DNA of 6,014 nt from an uncultured Clostridia bacterium (GCA_946626395.1 CAMOUF010000062.1:1-6014); one strand, 5' to 3'; counted from the stretch's first letter, positions 1 to 5,471 are shown. The notes: generated by a model not told the origin, from the letters alone. Made by a program: numbers and translations.

Positions 1-399
1 ATTCTGCGCAAAATCGCCGTCACAGGTTTTGTCGTAGAGCTTAGGTTTATCATGCCCGCTCATGTGGGAGCCGGGGCGCAGATGGCCGCACACGGAATCG
101 ATCTGCACAAACGACGCGCCATATTGGATGGCGAGACGAAACGCCTTTTCAGGATCGCTCAGCAGATTGACGCCATAGGCCTTCTCCGGATAATTCTTTT
201 TCAGCTCATTCAGCGCCCACTCCACATCCTCCGGCGACCCGAAATAATCTTCCACCAGAATCGCGTCCACACCATTGGTGTAGAGCTGGTCCATTTCCCG
301 TTTGGCCAGTTCGTGAACCTGGTCGGGCGTAAAGCCGTACAGGTGAAGCATGGCAAGAATGGGTTTCTCCGCATGAAAAACCTGCTGAAATGATTTCAT
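1..399 (-). CDS. BtpA/SgcQ-family TIM-barrel protein, N-terminal part (C-terminus outside window)
   Basis: The ORF stays open from ATG at 399 to the window edge, giving 133 residues; full members are roughly 250-280, so about half is present. The N-terminus has the family pattern: a first strand P13-ILAMLHL-20, then G43-VDAILVEDYFG at 43-54 matching the usual GvDgiivENfgD segment, GVNLLSDP at 76-83 with the following helix FRLA, and the strand FVQIDSVCG at 97-105. BtpA in cyanobacteria is needed for photosystem I accumulation and SgcQ sits in an enterobacterial sugar operon. The biochemical activity of the family is not established, so none is assigned here. The start is set by AGGAG (410-406) with 6 nt spacing. 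It lies 40 bp downstream of the duplicated HTH gene on the same strand with no terminator between, so co-transcription is likely. The EDYFGSPEDVE form is more like the branch found in Bacillota than the cyanobacterial one. Confidence 0.8.
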   Translation of the reverse strand, partial: MKSFQQVFHAEKPILAMLHLYGFTPDQVHELAKREMDQLYTNGVDAILVEDYFGSPEDVEWALNELKKNYPEKAYGVNLLSDPEKAFRLAIQYGASFVQIDSVCGHLRPGSHMSGHDKPKLYDKTCDGDFAQN

Positions 400-439
400 T
401 GCTTTCTCCTTTCGACGATTGAACCGATGGAGATTCCGT

Positions 440-1213
440 TCAGGTATGGTTCCACAGCGTCTCCATGCCCTGTTCAAGCAGCTTCGCGTCCAGTTCCCGG
501 GGGCTGACTTTATTGGCGATCCCGTTCATGATGTACATGTCCCGTTCGTCCTTGACGGAGAGGACGGGCTTTTTTTCGATTTTCAGCATCGCCTGGGTTT
601 CGGGCAGCTCCATGCCCAGCACCAGCGCCGCCCGCAGCAGCAGGTCCCGGGGAGCGAACTGCTCTTCCCGCATGATCGCCCGGAAGGTTTTCGCGTCGCA
701 CTGGACGCGGGGCAGCAGGTCTTCCAGCTTCATTTGGGTCTTTTCCAGGTGGAAGGAGATCAGGTCATAGAGCTTTTCCTCTTCCTTCCCGGAAGACGAG
801 AGGGGCTTTTGCTCCTGATCCAGGAGCACCTCGTCCATGGTCTCCAGATCCAGCCCGTTCACCAGGCCGAAGATCAGGCAGATGTCCCGCTTATCCTTGG
901 AGGACAGGGCCGCGCGATGGGCCGCTTGCAGCATTTCCTGGGTTTCATCCACGCTCATGCCCAGCACAAAGGCCATGCGCAGCAGCATATCCTTTTCCGG
1001 GTGCTTTGTGCCGCCCATGATGCCGTATACATACGCCCGGCTGCATCCCACCAGGTCGGCCAGCACTTCGTTGCTCATGGTTCCCATTTTCGGCAAAAGA
1101 ATCTGGGACAGCTTGCGGGACTGCTTGATGGCCTTCAGCATCTGATCCAGCGATTCGCCGCTGTTGGCCCGTTCGATCATCATTAAAGTGGTTCTTTTCT
1201 TTTCGCTGTTCAT
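440..1213 (-). CDS. Internally duplicated XRE-like helix-turn-helix protein (two repeats), function unknown
   Basis: This 257-aa cytoplasmic protein has no signal peptide or membrane segment. Residues 47-70 form a plausible XRE-type helix-turn-helix (LADLVGCSRAYVYGIMGG), followed by a conserved-looking module rich in LLRxAxVLGM...ETQxML and KDxRD. The same module recurs at an offset of exactly 115 residues: 74-133 and 189-248 align without gaps, and I count 26 identities in 60. Upstream, E49/E164, L51/L166, C57/C172, I65/I180 and M66/M181 also match. The second HTH (LEDLLPRVQCDAKTFRAIM) looks more diverged. Both copies end in LLxQxxxxL. From memory, single-copy proteins of about 120-130 aa with this module occur in Clostridia, so I read this one as a tandem duplication or fusion. 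DNA binding is inferred, and the first copy may keep it while the second serves another role. AGGAG lies 8 nt before the ATG, and a promoter lies at 1246-1274. It probably leads an operon with the BtpA-like gene. Confidence 0.75.
   Translation of the reverse strand: MNSEKKRTTLMMIERANSGESLDQMLKAIKQSRKLSQILLPKMGTMSNEVLADLVGCSRAYVYGIMGGTKHPEKDMLLRMAFVLGMSVDETQEMLQAAHRAALSSKDKRDICLIFGLVNGLDLETMDEVLLDQEQKPLSSSGKEEEKLYDLISFHLEKTQMKLEDLLPRVQCDAKTFRAIMREEQFAPRDLLLRAALVLGMELPETQAMLKIEKKPVLSVKDERDMYIMNGIANKVSPRELDAKLLEQGMETLWNHT
470..649 (-). repeat. Protein-level repeat copy 2 in the HTH gene
   Basis: This segment encodes residues 189-248, starting at RDLLLRAALVLGM, the partner of copy 1 at a 115-residue offset. 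Both copies carry a similar HTH-like segment upstream. Copy 2 has E183-E184 where copy 1 has the typical turn glycines G67-G68, so its recognition helix and turn look degraded. Confidence 0.8.
815..994 (-). repeat. Protein-level repeat copy 1 in the HTH gene
   Basis: This segment encodes residues 74-133 of the duplicated HTH protein, starting at KDMLLRMAFVLGM. It aligns without gaps with residues 189-248 (copy 2) at 26 of 60 positions by hand count. Shared signature positions are LLR, VLGM, ETQ, ML, LS, KD and RD, with L129, L130 and Q133 near the end. Confidence 0.8.
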
Positions 1214-1245
1214 ATTTTATTCTCCTATCCGTTTTTGACAGTTTC

Positions 1246-1274
1246 ATTATAATCTGGATTTTTGCAATGCGCAA
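1246..1274 (-). promoter_or_regulatory. Candidate sigma-A promoter for the HTH/BtpA-like unit
   Basis: On the minus strand, TTGCGC (1274-1269) is separated by exactly 17 nt from a perfect TATAAT (1251-1246). The -35 matches consensus only at TTG. Transcription would start near 1239, giving a leader of about 26 nt that contains the AGGAG site of the HTH gene. A weaker alternative, TAGACA with 19 nt to TATGAT, lies at 1348-1378. Confidence 0.6.
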
Positions 1275-1440
1275 GGTTTTCTTCCAGTCTGCATTTTCCT
1301 TATCTATCTCATGATCCTTTCCTGCGTTGTTACGCTCTGACACGAATATCATAGCACGGATATTTGACCGTATGTCTACTTTCAGTTGATCTATAGCGGG
1401 AGAGAAAAAAATCCATCAGTGTTGCCAGGCTATAATGCTC

Positions 1441-1478
1441 AAAAGAAAACAGCCGCCCGGATCGCTCCGAACGGCCGT
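1441..1478 (-). terminator. Strong Rho-independent terminator ending the yebC/C39 unit
   Basis: Read on the minus strand, 1478-1466 pairs with 1461-1449 as a 13-bp stem. All positions pair if four G-U pairs are allowed. The stem is closed by a GCGA tetraloop of the GNRA class (1465-1462) and followed directly by the U-rich tail TTTCTTTT (1448-1441). There is no T-run on the other side, so it works only for leftward transcripts. It lies about 160 nt after the peptidase stop and 8 nt after the stop of the possible small ORF. Confidence 0.88.
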
Positions 1479-1486
1479 GTCTCATC

Positions 1487-1609
1487 CTAAAGTATCTTTC
1501 CAACGGCATCCCTGTTTTGAATCATCATTGTTTGATTCCTATGAATCTGGTTATGATGAATTGCGAAAACAATTTCAATCAAGAAGATAGGCAAAGAAAG
1601 CGCAGCCAT
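1487..1609 (-). CDS. Possible 40-aa small protein at the end of the yebC/C39 unit
   Basis: ATG at 1609 to TAG at 1487-1489 encodes 40 residues. In favour: AGGGAG (1622-1617) sits 7 nt upstream of the ATG, the frame begins 25 nt after the peptidase stop, and its stop lies only 8 nt before the terminator stem, so it fills the 3' end of the transcript neatly. The N-terminal 17 residues (MAALSLPIFLIEIVFAI) are hydrophobic apart from one Glu, which could be a short membrane or signal-like helix. The rest is polar (HHNQIHRNQ...). Against: codons are AT-rich at third positions, unlike every neighbouring gene, and the Glu sits mid-helix. I recognise no family. It may equally be untranslated 3' sequence. 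Confidence 0.3.
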   Translation of the reverse strand: MAALSLPIFLIEIVFAIHHNQIHRNQTMMIQNRDAVGKIL

Positions 1610-1634
1610 TCTGCTTCTCCCTGACTAAAAAGTT

Positions 1635-2489
1635 TTATCTGTCCCGGTGAAAGATCATATAGGACCCGATGCCGGAAGCGCTGTAATCCTGATGGGCAAT
1701 GGCCACCAGGCCGGGCTGAAGGATATTCAGCTTACTGCTTTGGTTGGTCTTATATGTTTCCCGGTACAGAGGGTCCAGCACATAAACGAATTGATCGTCC
1801 ATGTTGGCGATTAAAACGTAATGGCCGGTGTTGGTAAACGCGCCGCCCCGGGAGGCGTGGCCCACCACGGTGTCGCCGTATTCCAGGGCCTGGGCTGCCA
1901 GATCCTTATCGGTAGTGGCCAGGATGCTCACCCCGTAGGCTTTCGCCACCTGATAGAGGAATCCCGCATTGGTGCCCTTGTCCGCGGTACGGCCGTAGAC
2001 GCCGAAGGTGTTGTTGCCGATGGCGAAGTCCGCCAGCACCAGGGGCAGGAAGCGCACGTAATCCCGCTGGGAAGAAAGGATATAGCGGGCGTGATAGGCA
2101 TGGATACACTTTTCCTTGGTAATGGAGCAGGGGCACAGGGAATACTCCTTCTTGGCGTATTGCCCGATCCGGCTCAGTTCCTCCTCCGGCACCAAATTGG
2201 CAATGGCCATGGCCCCAGCCGTAGGCCCGCACCCGCCGTCCCCAAAGGGACGCCGGGCCTTGGTGGTGCTCTGCTCATAGGCCAGGTCTGTCCAAAGGGG
2301 ATCGTTCTGGGCGTAATAGCGCATGGGCCCTTTGCCGGGCACCTCGATCATGCCGGAATAGGTTTCCGGCTGGGTGAAGTACGCCTCGGTGAGAGTCAAA
2401 TCATCCGCAAAAGAAACATGCGCGTTTCCCGTCAGGAAAACGCACATGCACAGGAGCATTGCGGCTGCTCGAAAAAACGGAATCCGCAT
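1635..2489 (-). CDS. Exported C39-like (papain-fold) cysteine peptidase
   Basis: The protein has 284 residues. A signal peptide covers 1-28 (R2 and R7, hydrophobic core AAAMLLCMCVFLTG, probable cleavage after S-F-A28). The mature part fits the Peptidase_C39_2 papain-like fold: YYAQNDPLW at 58-66 supplies the oxyanion Gln61, GDGGCGPTAGAMA at 83-95 the nucleophile Cys87, NTGHYVLI at 220-227 His223, and YVLDPL at 236-241 Asp239. All catalytic positions are intact, so an active peptidase or related acyl-transfer enzyme acting outside the membrane is likely; the substrate is unknown. Between Cys87 and His223 there is a Cys/His-rich stretch (C119, C121, C128, H130, H133) that could form a disulfide or metal site. 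GAGGAG lies a rather tight 4 nt before the ATG. It follows yebC by 36 bp with no promoter seen, so it is probably read through from yebC. A role in envelope or peptide processing is inference only. Confidence 0.85.
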   Translation of the reverse strand: MRIPFFRAAAMLLCMCVFLTGNAHVSFADDLTLTEAYFTQPETYSGMIEVPGKGPMRYYAQNDPLWTDLAYEQSTTKARRPFGDGGCGPTAGAMAIANLVPEEELSRIGQYAKKEYSLCPCSITKEKCIHAYHARYILSSQRDYVRFLPLVLADFAIGNNTFGVYGRTADKGTNAGFLYQVAKAYGVSILATTDKDLAAQALEYGDTVVGHASRGGAFTNTGHYVLIANMDDQFVYVLDPLYRETYKTNQSSKLNILQPGLVAIAHQDYSASGIGSYMIFHRDR

Positions 2490-2525
2490 GGTTCTCCTCT
2501 GTCAATTCCAGGCGCCAGGGAAGGC

Positions 2526-3272
2526 TTATTCTTCTTCCTCTTCCTCGGGCAGCTCGGCGTTATGGTACACTTCGGTCACGTCATCGTTATCATCCAGCAT
2601 ATCCAAAAGCTTTTGCACCTTGGCGATGGCTTCCTCGTCGGGCAGGGCCACGGTGTTTTGGGGGATCATCTGGGTATCAGCGGACAGGAAAGCATAGCCC
2701 GCCTTTTCCATCTGCTCCCGCACGGCGGAAAAATCGTTAGGCGCGGTATAGATTTCAAACGCGTCTTCCTGCACCTTCACGTCCTCGGCACCGGAATCCA
2801 GGGCCGTCATCATGATTTCGTCCTCGTCCATGCCAGGCTCTTTTTCAATCACGATCAGGCCCTTGTTGTCGAACATATAGCTCACGCTGCCGGGGGTGCC
2901 CAGGGAGCCTCCGTGCTTGTCAAAAATATGACGCACGTCGCTGGAGGTACGGTTGCGGTTGTCGGTGACGCACCGGGCGATGATGGCCACGCCGCCGGGG
3001 GCATAGCCTTCGTAGGTGATTTCTTCGTAGGTGGCGCCGGTGCCTTCGCCAGCGGCCTTCTTGATGCTGCGCTGAATATTGTCGTTGGGCATGTTGTTGG
3101 CCTTGGCCTTGGCGATAATATCCTTCAGCTTGCTGTTGGATTCTGGATTGGCGCCGCCCTCGCGGACAGCGATAGCGATTTCACGGCCAATCTTGGTAAA
3201 AATCTTGCCGCGGGCAGCGTCGGTCTTGCCCTTCTTCGCCTGAATATTGTGCCATTTGGAATGTCCGGACAT
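2526..3272 (-). CDS. yebC: YebC/PmpR/TACO1-family protein
   Basis: This 248-aa protein matches the usual family length (about 240-250). It begins with the diagnostic MSGHSKWHNIQAKK and continues KIFTKIGREI (24-33), then the central features VTDNRNRT (residues about 102-109) and GSLGTPGSVSYMF (120-132). The C-terminus is strongly acidic and ends in six glutamates. Older annotation calls the family transcriptional regulators (PmpR represses quorum-sensing genes in Pseudomonas). Mitochondrial TACO1 and more recent bacterial work point to a translation factor that relieves ribosome stalling at proline-rich stretches. I favour the translation role but the sequence alone does not decide. GGGAGGG (3287-3281) lies 8 nt before the ATG, and a near-consensus promoter lies at 3319-3347. 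It is not next to ruvCAB as in many genomes; here it leads a unit with the C39-like peptidase. Confidence 0.97.
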   Translation of the reverse strand: MSGHSKWHNIQAKKGKTDAARGKIFTKIGREIAIAVREGGANPESNSKLKDIIAKAKANNMPNDNIQRSIKKAAGEGTGATYEEITYEGYAPGGVAIIARCVTDNRNRTSSDVRHIFDKHGGSLGTPGSVSYMFDNKGLIVIEKEPGMDEDEIMMTALDSGAEDVKVQEDAFEIYTAPNDFSAVREQMEKAGYAFLSADTQMIPQNTVALPDEEAIAKVQKLLDMLDDNDDVTEVYHNAELPEEEEEE

Positions 3273-3318
3273 GGTAAATTCCCTCCCTACAGGTTGGACT
3301 CATCAGAATAATCGGTTT

Positions 3319-3347
3319 ATTATAGCATATATTTCCCAGTCCGTCAA
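3319..3347 (-). promoter_or_regulatory. Near-consensus sigma-A promoter of yebC
   Basis: On the minus strand, TTGACG (3347-3342), a 17-nt spacer and a perfect TATAAT (3324-3319) are present. The TGC directly before the -10 gives an extended -10. The start would be near 3312, leaving a leader of about 40 nt with the GGGAGGG ribosome site. The strength suggests constitutive expression. Confidence 0.85.
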
Positions 3348-3369
3348 ATAGCGCGGGGCTGAAATCTGG

Positions 3370-3418
3370 GCGCATCTGCACAGATGGAAACATTTTTTTG
3401 TTTTAACAGCAGAGGCGC
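3370..3418. repeat. Interrupted inverted repeat between the pfkB-type gene and the yebC promoter
   Basis: GCGCATCTGC (3370-3379) and GCAGAGGCGC (3409-3418) are complementary at 9 of 10 positions around an AT-rich loop of 29 nt with a run of seven T on the plus strand. Nested inside the left arm is a second perfect inverted repeat, CATCTG-CA-CAGATG (3373-3386). The structure lies just after the kinase stop (3426). No T-run follows it on the minus strand, so it is not a canonical terminator for the kinase. It could be a 3'-end mRNA structure or a protein site. Confidence 0.45.
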
Positions 3419-3425
3419 TTGAGGA

Positions 3426-4364
3426 TCATTCAAAAGGGACGCTGATCTTTTTCGCCCGCAAGCCCGGCAGCAGCGCCTGTGCATCTTCCCGCCTGCACAG
3501 GAGGGTGCCGGGCCGCATCACCGACGCTCCCGCGGCGGCGGAGGCAAAGCGCAGGGCTTCCCCGTTGTCTGCGCCCCGGCTCAGGGCCACAAGCAGCCCG
3601 GCCAGCAGCGTATCCCCCGCGCCCTGGGTGCCCAGGGCTTCCACCTGAGCGGCGGGACATTGCCAAACGCCATCTCCGCTCACCAGCCAGGCCCCTTCCC
3701 CGCCCCGGGACAGACAGATCCGGCCAACACCCTGGCAAAGCAGCTTTTGGCAGGCATTCAAAGTTTCCTTTTCCTGCATGGGGTCCACCCCCGTTAAAGC
3801 GAAAAACTCCTGGGCGTTGGGCTTGATCAGGGCGGGCTTTGCCTGCAGCGCTTCCCGGAGGGCAATCCCATCGCAGTCCACCGCCGCCAGGCCGCCCTTT
3901 TCCTGCACCGCCTGGCAGAATCGCCGGTAGGTATCCGCCCCCACGCCGGGCGGCAGGCTGCCGGACAGGGTCACCCAATCCCCGGGGCGCAGTGCGGACA
4001 GCACCGCATCCAGCACGAAGGCCACATCCTTTTCCGTCGCCTCCGCCCCGGCTTCGCTGATTTCGATGGTGCGGCCCGTTTCCGTTTCCTTGAGCTTCAT
4101 GTTTTCCCGCAGCCTGCCGGGAAGGGGCAAAAGCCGATGCCGCACCCCCTCCGCTTCCATGGCCCGGGCTACGGGGTTCCCCGCGTAATCAAAGCCTGCC
4201 AGCCATTCTTCGCCGCCCAGGGCCTTCACCACCCGGGCCACGTTCACACCCTTGCCGCCCACATCCAACCGCTCCACCCGGATACGATTGGGCGCGTCCA
4301 GCTGGAATCGGGCCACCCAGGCGCTTTTATCTATACACGGATTCAGAGAAAGAGAAATGATCAT
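3426..4364 (-). CDS. PfkB-family sugar kinase, 1-phosphofructokinase/tagatose-6-phosphate kinase type
   Basis: This 312-aa cytoplasmic kinase is close to FruK length. ATP-dependent phosphorylation of a phosphorylated ketohexose, typically fructose 1-phosphate to fructose 1,6-bisphosphate, is expected from the subfamily. Visible motifs are SLNPCID at 6-12, GGKGVNVAR at 36-44 (PfkB signature 1), GRLRENMK at 83-90 corresponding to GRTRINVK of FruK, SGSLPPG at 134-140, KPNAQE at 181-186, and GAGDTLLAG at 248-256 with the catalytic base Asp251. All key residues are present. E87 replaces the Ile of the TRIN segment and may bear on specificity. No fruA, fruR, tagatose or lactose gene is in the window, so the exact substrate cannot be fixed and fruK is not assigned. 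Its ATG overlaps the upstream LCP-like stop as ATGA. AGGAGG (4383-4378) lies inside the LCP gene with a long 13-nt spacing, so translational coupling is likely. Confidence 0.92.
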   Translation of the reverse strand: MIISLSLNPCIDKSAWVARFQLDAPNRIRVERLDVGGKGVNVARVVKALGGEEWLAGFDYAGNPVARAMEAEGVRHRLLPLPGRLRENMKLKETETGRTIEISEAGAEATEKDVAFVLDAVLSALRPGDWVTLSGSLPPGVGADTYRRFCQAVQEKGGLAAVDCDGIALREALQAKPALIKPNAQEFFALTGVDPMQEKETLNACQKLLCQGVGRICLSRGGEGAWLVSGDGVWQCPAAQVEALGTQGAGDTLLAGLLVALSRGADNGEALRFASAAAGASVMRPGTLLCRREDAQALLPGLRAKKISVPFE

Positions 4365-5281
4365 GGCTGAACCGACGCCTCCTGCCCATATAAAAATGCA
4401 TAGCCCTCCCGCTTCTCCTCATCGGGCAGCAGGGAATCCCCGTCGGCGTGAAGCCGTTTGGCGTGGATGGAGGGAAACTCCTCCCGGGCAAAGAGGGAGA
4501 AGGTCAGGTCCAGCAATTCGTCCATGGTCAGGTTGGTATCCATTTGGGAAATGGCTTTATCCACCAGAACCAGCGCCCCGTTCAGCATGCCTTTGGAGGC
4601 GGACGCCTTGAGAACCAGGGATTTTAACAGCTCCTGATACCGCTGCACCCCGTCCCATTGCCGCCGGATGCTCACATAATCAATGGCTTGCCTGCCGGAA
4701 AGCAGATGGCTGCCCGCGGGCAAATCCAGGGCTACGGCCTCGTCTTCCTTTAGCTCCACAGGTACCCCGCCCACTGCGTCCACGATGTCCGCCAGGGTTT
4801 CAATGTTCATGGCGCAGTACCGCTCCACGCTCAGGGACAAGGCCCGGTTCAGGGCGTCCAGCACAAGCAGCGGACCTCCAAAGCAATTCACGTATTTGAG
4901 CTGCACGCTTTCCGGGCACCCTTCCAGGGCTGTCAGGGCGTATTCCGGCAGAGACAGCAGCCGCGTTTCCCCCGTTTCCCTGTTCACCCGGCAAATGAGC
5001 ATTGCCTCCGACCGGCCAAAGTTTTCGTCGATATTAGGGGCGTCTGTAGTCAGCAGCAGCAAATCCATCCAGCCGTCCTCCTTTTTTTCAGGAGACGCCA
5101 GATAAACGTCCCGCCGTCCCAGACGAATCCGTTTTTCCTTCGGCACGGGCAGGGGCTGATCCGACGACAGCGCTACGATCAGTTCCTCCCACGCTTCCCC
5201 GCCCCAGCCTTCTTCCGCCAGGCCCTGCGCTCCCATAAGCAGCCAGCAAAATGCGCACAGCCAGGCAATCCATTTTCTCAT
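4361..5281 (-). CDS. Divergent LytR-CpsA-Psr (LCP) family exported protein
   Basis: The chosen start (5281) gives 306 residues, beginning with a signal sequence (MRKWIAWLCAFCWLLMG, possible cleavage after GLA at 20-22). The LCP domain covers about 72-225: DLLLLTTD (73-80, family LLLGTD), R90-S-E (family RSD), L108-L-S-L-P (family vSIPRDT), KYVNCFGG (129-136), DIVDAVGGVPVEL (165-177), LLSGRQAIDYVSIR (193-206), and D210...R214-Y-Q. Family members move undecaprenyl-linked polymers such as teichoic acid or capsule onto peptidoglycan. Several residues important there differ here: SIPRD reads SLPEY, RSD reads RSE, and the first Arg of YVRFR is Ser204, so catalysis is doubtful. The start rests on AGAGGA (5294-5289) with 7 nt spacing. 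An upstream in-frame TTG (5341) overlaps the -10 box and is rejected; ATG at 5302 remains possible (313 aa). It is the first gene of a unit with the PfkB-type kinase and diverges from the methionine-sulfoxide operon. Confidence 0.82.
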   Translation of the reverse strand: MRKWIAWLCAFCWLLMGAQGLAEEGWGGEAWEELIVALSSDQPLPVPKEKRIRLGRRDVYLASPEKKEDGWMDLLLLTTDAPNIDENFGRSEAMLICRVNRETGETRLLSLPEYALTALEGCPESVQLKYVNCFGGPLLVLDALNRALSLSVERYCAMNIETLADIVDAVGGVPVELKEDEAVALDLPAGSHLLSGRQAIDYVSIRRQWDGVQRYQELLKSLVLKASASKGMLNGALVLVDKAISQMDTNLTMDELLDLTFSLFAREEFPSIHAKRLHADGDSLLPDEEKREGYAFLYGQEASVQP

Positions 5282-5340
5282 TCTCTCGTCCTCTGCTTTC
5301 ATTTTTCCATCAGGGAGTGATTTCGTGCTTTTCCCGCTCA

Positions 5341-5369
5341 ATTATACCATACCCTGCCGCCCTTAGCAA
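5341..5369 (-). promoter_or_regulatory. Promoter of the LCP-like/PfkB unit
   Basis: On the minus strand, TTGCTA (5369-5364), a 17-nt spacer and a perfect TATAAT (5346-5341) are present, with TGG before the -10 (extended -10). The start near 5334 excludes translation from the TTG at 5341 and leaves a leader of about 50 nt to the ATG at 5281. Confidence 0.75.
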
Positions 5370-5442
5370 TCCGGAAAGAAAGGACGGTTCGCCAAAGTTT
5401 CCCGGCATTGAAAGCAGATTTGTAAAATACTTGAAAAGCCAT

Positions 5443-5471
5443 TTGATAATCTTTATTGAATATGATATACT
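5443..5471 (+). promoter_or_regulatory. Promoter of the methionine-sulfoxide reductase operon
   Basis: TTGATA (5443-5448), a 17-nt spacer and TATACT (5466-5471) are present, each five of six to consensus, with TGA just before the -10 (extended -10). The start near 5478 leaves a leader of about 19 nt that begins almost at the AGAGGTG ribosome site. It diverges from the LCP-unit promoter, with about 73 bp between the two -35 boxes. No convincing operator is seen in that gap. Confidence 0.82.

Larger units (their letters stand above)
1214..1634. other. 421-bp intergenic region between the HTH gene and the C39-like peptidase gene
   Basis: This region is visibly AT-richer than the flanking genes. 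From right to left on the minus strand it holds a possible 40-aa ORF (1487-1609), an intrinsic terminator (1441-1478), a weak candidate promoter (TAGACA-19-TATGAT, 1348-1378) and the better candidate promoter of the HTH gene (1246-1274). Between about 1280 and 1345, and between 1380 and 1440, I see no gene, repeat or structured RNA motif that I can name. The region cleanly separates two transcription units that run the same way. Confidence 0.7.

Noticed and set aside
419..1186. A 255-codon plus-strand frame opposite the duplicated HTH gene
   Set aside because: Its translation is rich in His, Gln and Phe with no recognisable domain. It only mirrors the repeat-containing minus-strand gene, which has a good ribosome site and promoter.
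1235..1253. TTGACA followed by TATAAT on the plus strand
   Set aside because: The boxes are only 7 nt apart, too close for a sigma-A promoter. The TATAAT is the mirror of the palindromic ATTATAAT used by the minus-strand promoter, and no plus-strand gene follows.
1431..1436. TATAAT on the plus strand next to the terminator
   Set aside because: There is no matching -35 at 16-18 nt upstream and no plus-strand gene downstream.
1214..1440. Riboswitch, T-box or leader-peptide attenuator before the HTH gene
   Set aside because: The best promoter gives a leader of only about 26 nt, and no paired terminator/antiterminator or known aptamer motif is visible. 15-codon frames on both strands look like chance.
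1821..3311. A 496-codon open frame on the plus strand across the peptidase and yebC genes
   Set aside because: It is antisense to two well-supported genes, its Gly/His/Val-rich translation resembles no family, and no ribosome site was seen. It is a by-product of GC-rich codon use on the other strand.
3373..3404. Possible plus-strand terminator (CATCTGCACAGATG then a T-run)
   Set aside because: The stem is only 5-6 bp with a short loop, 6 nt separate it from the T-run, and no plus-strand gene lies upstream to be terminated.
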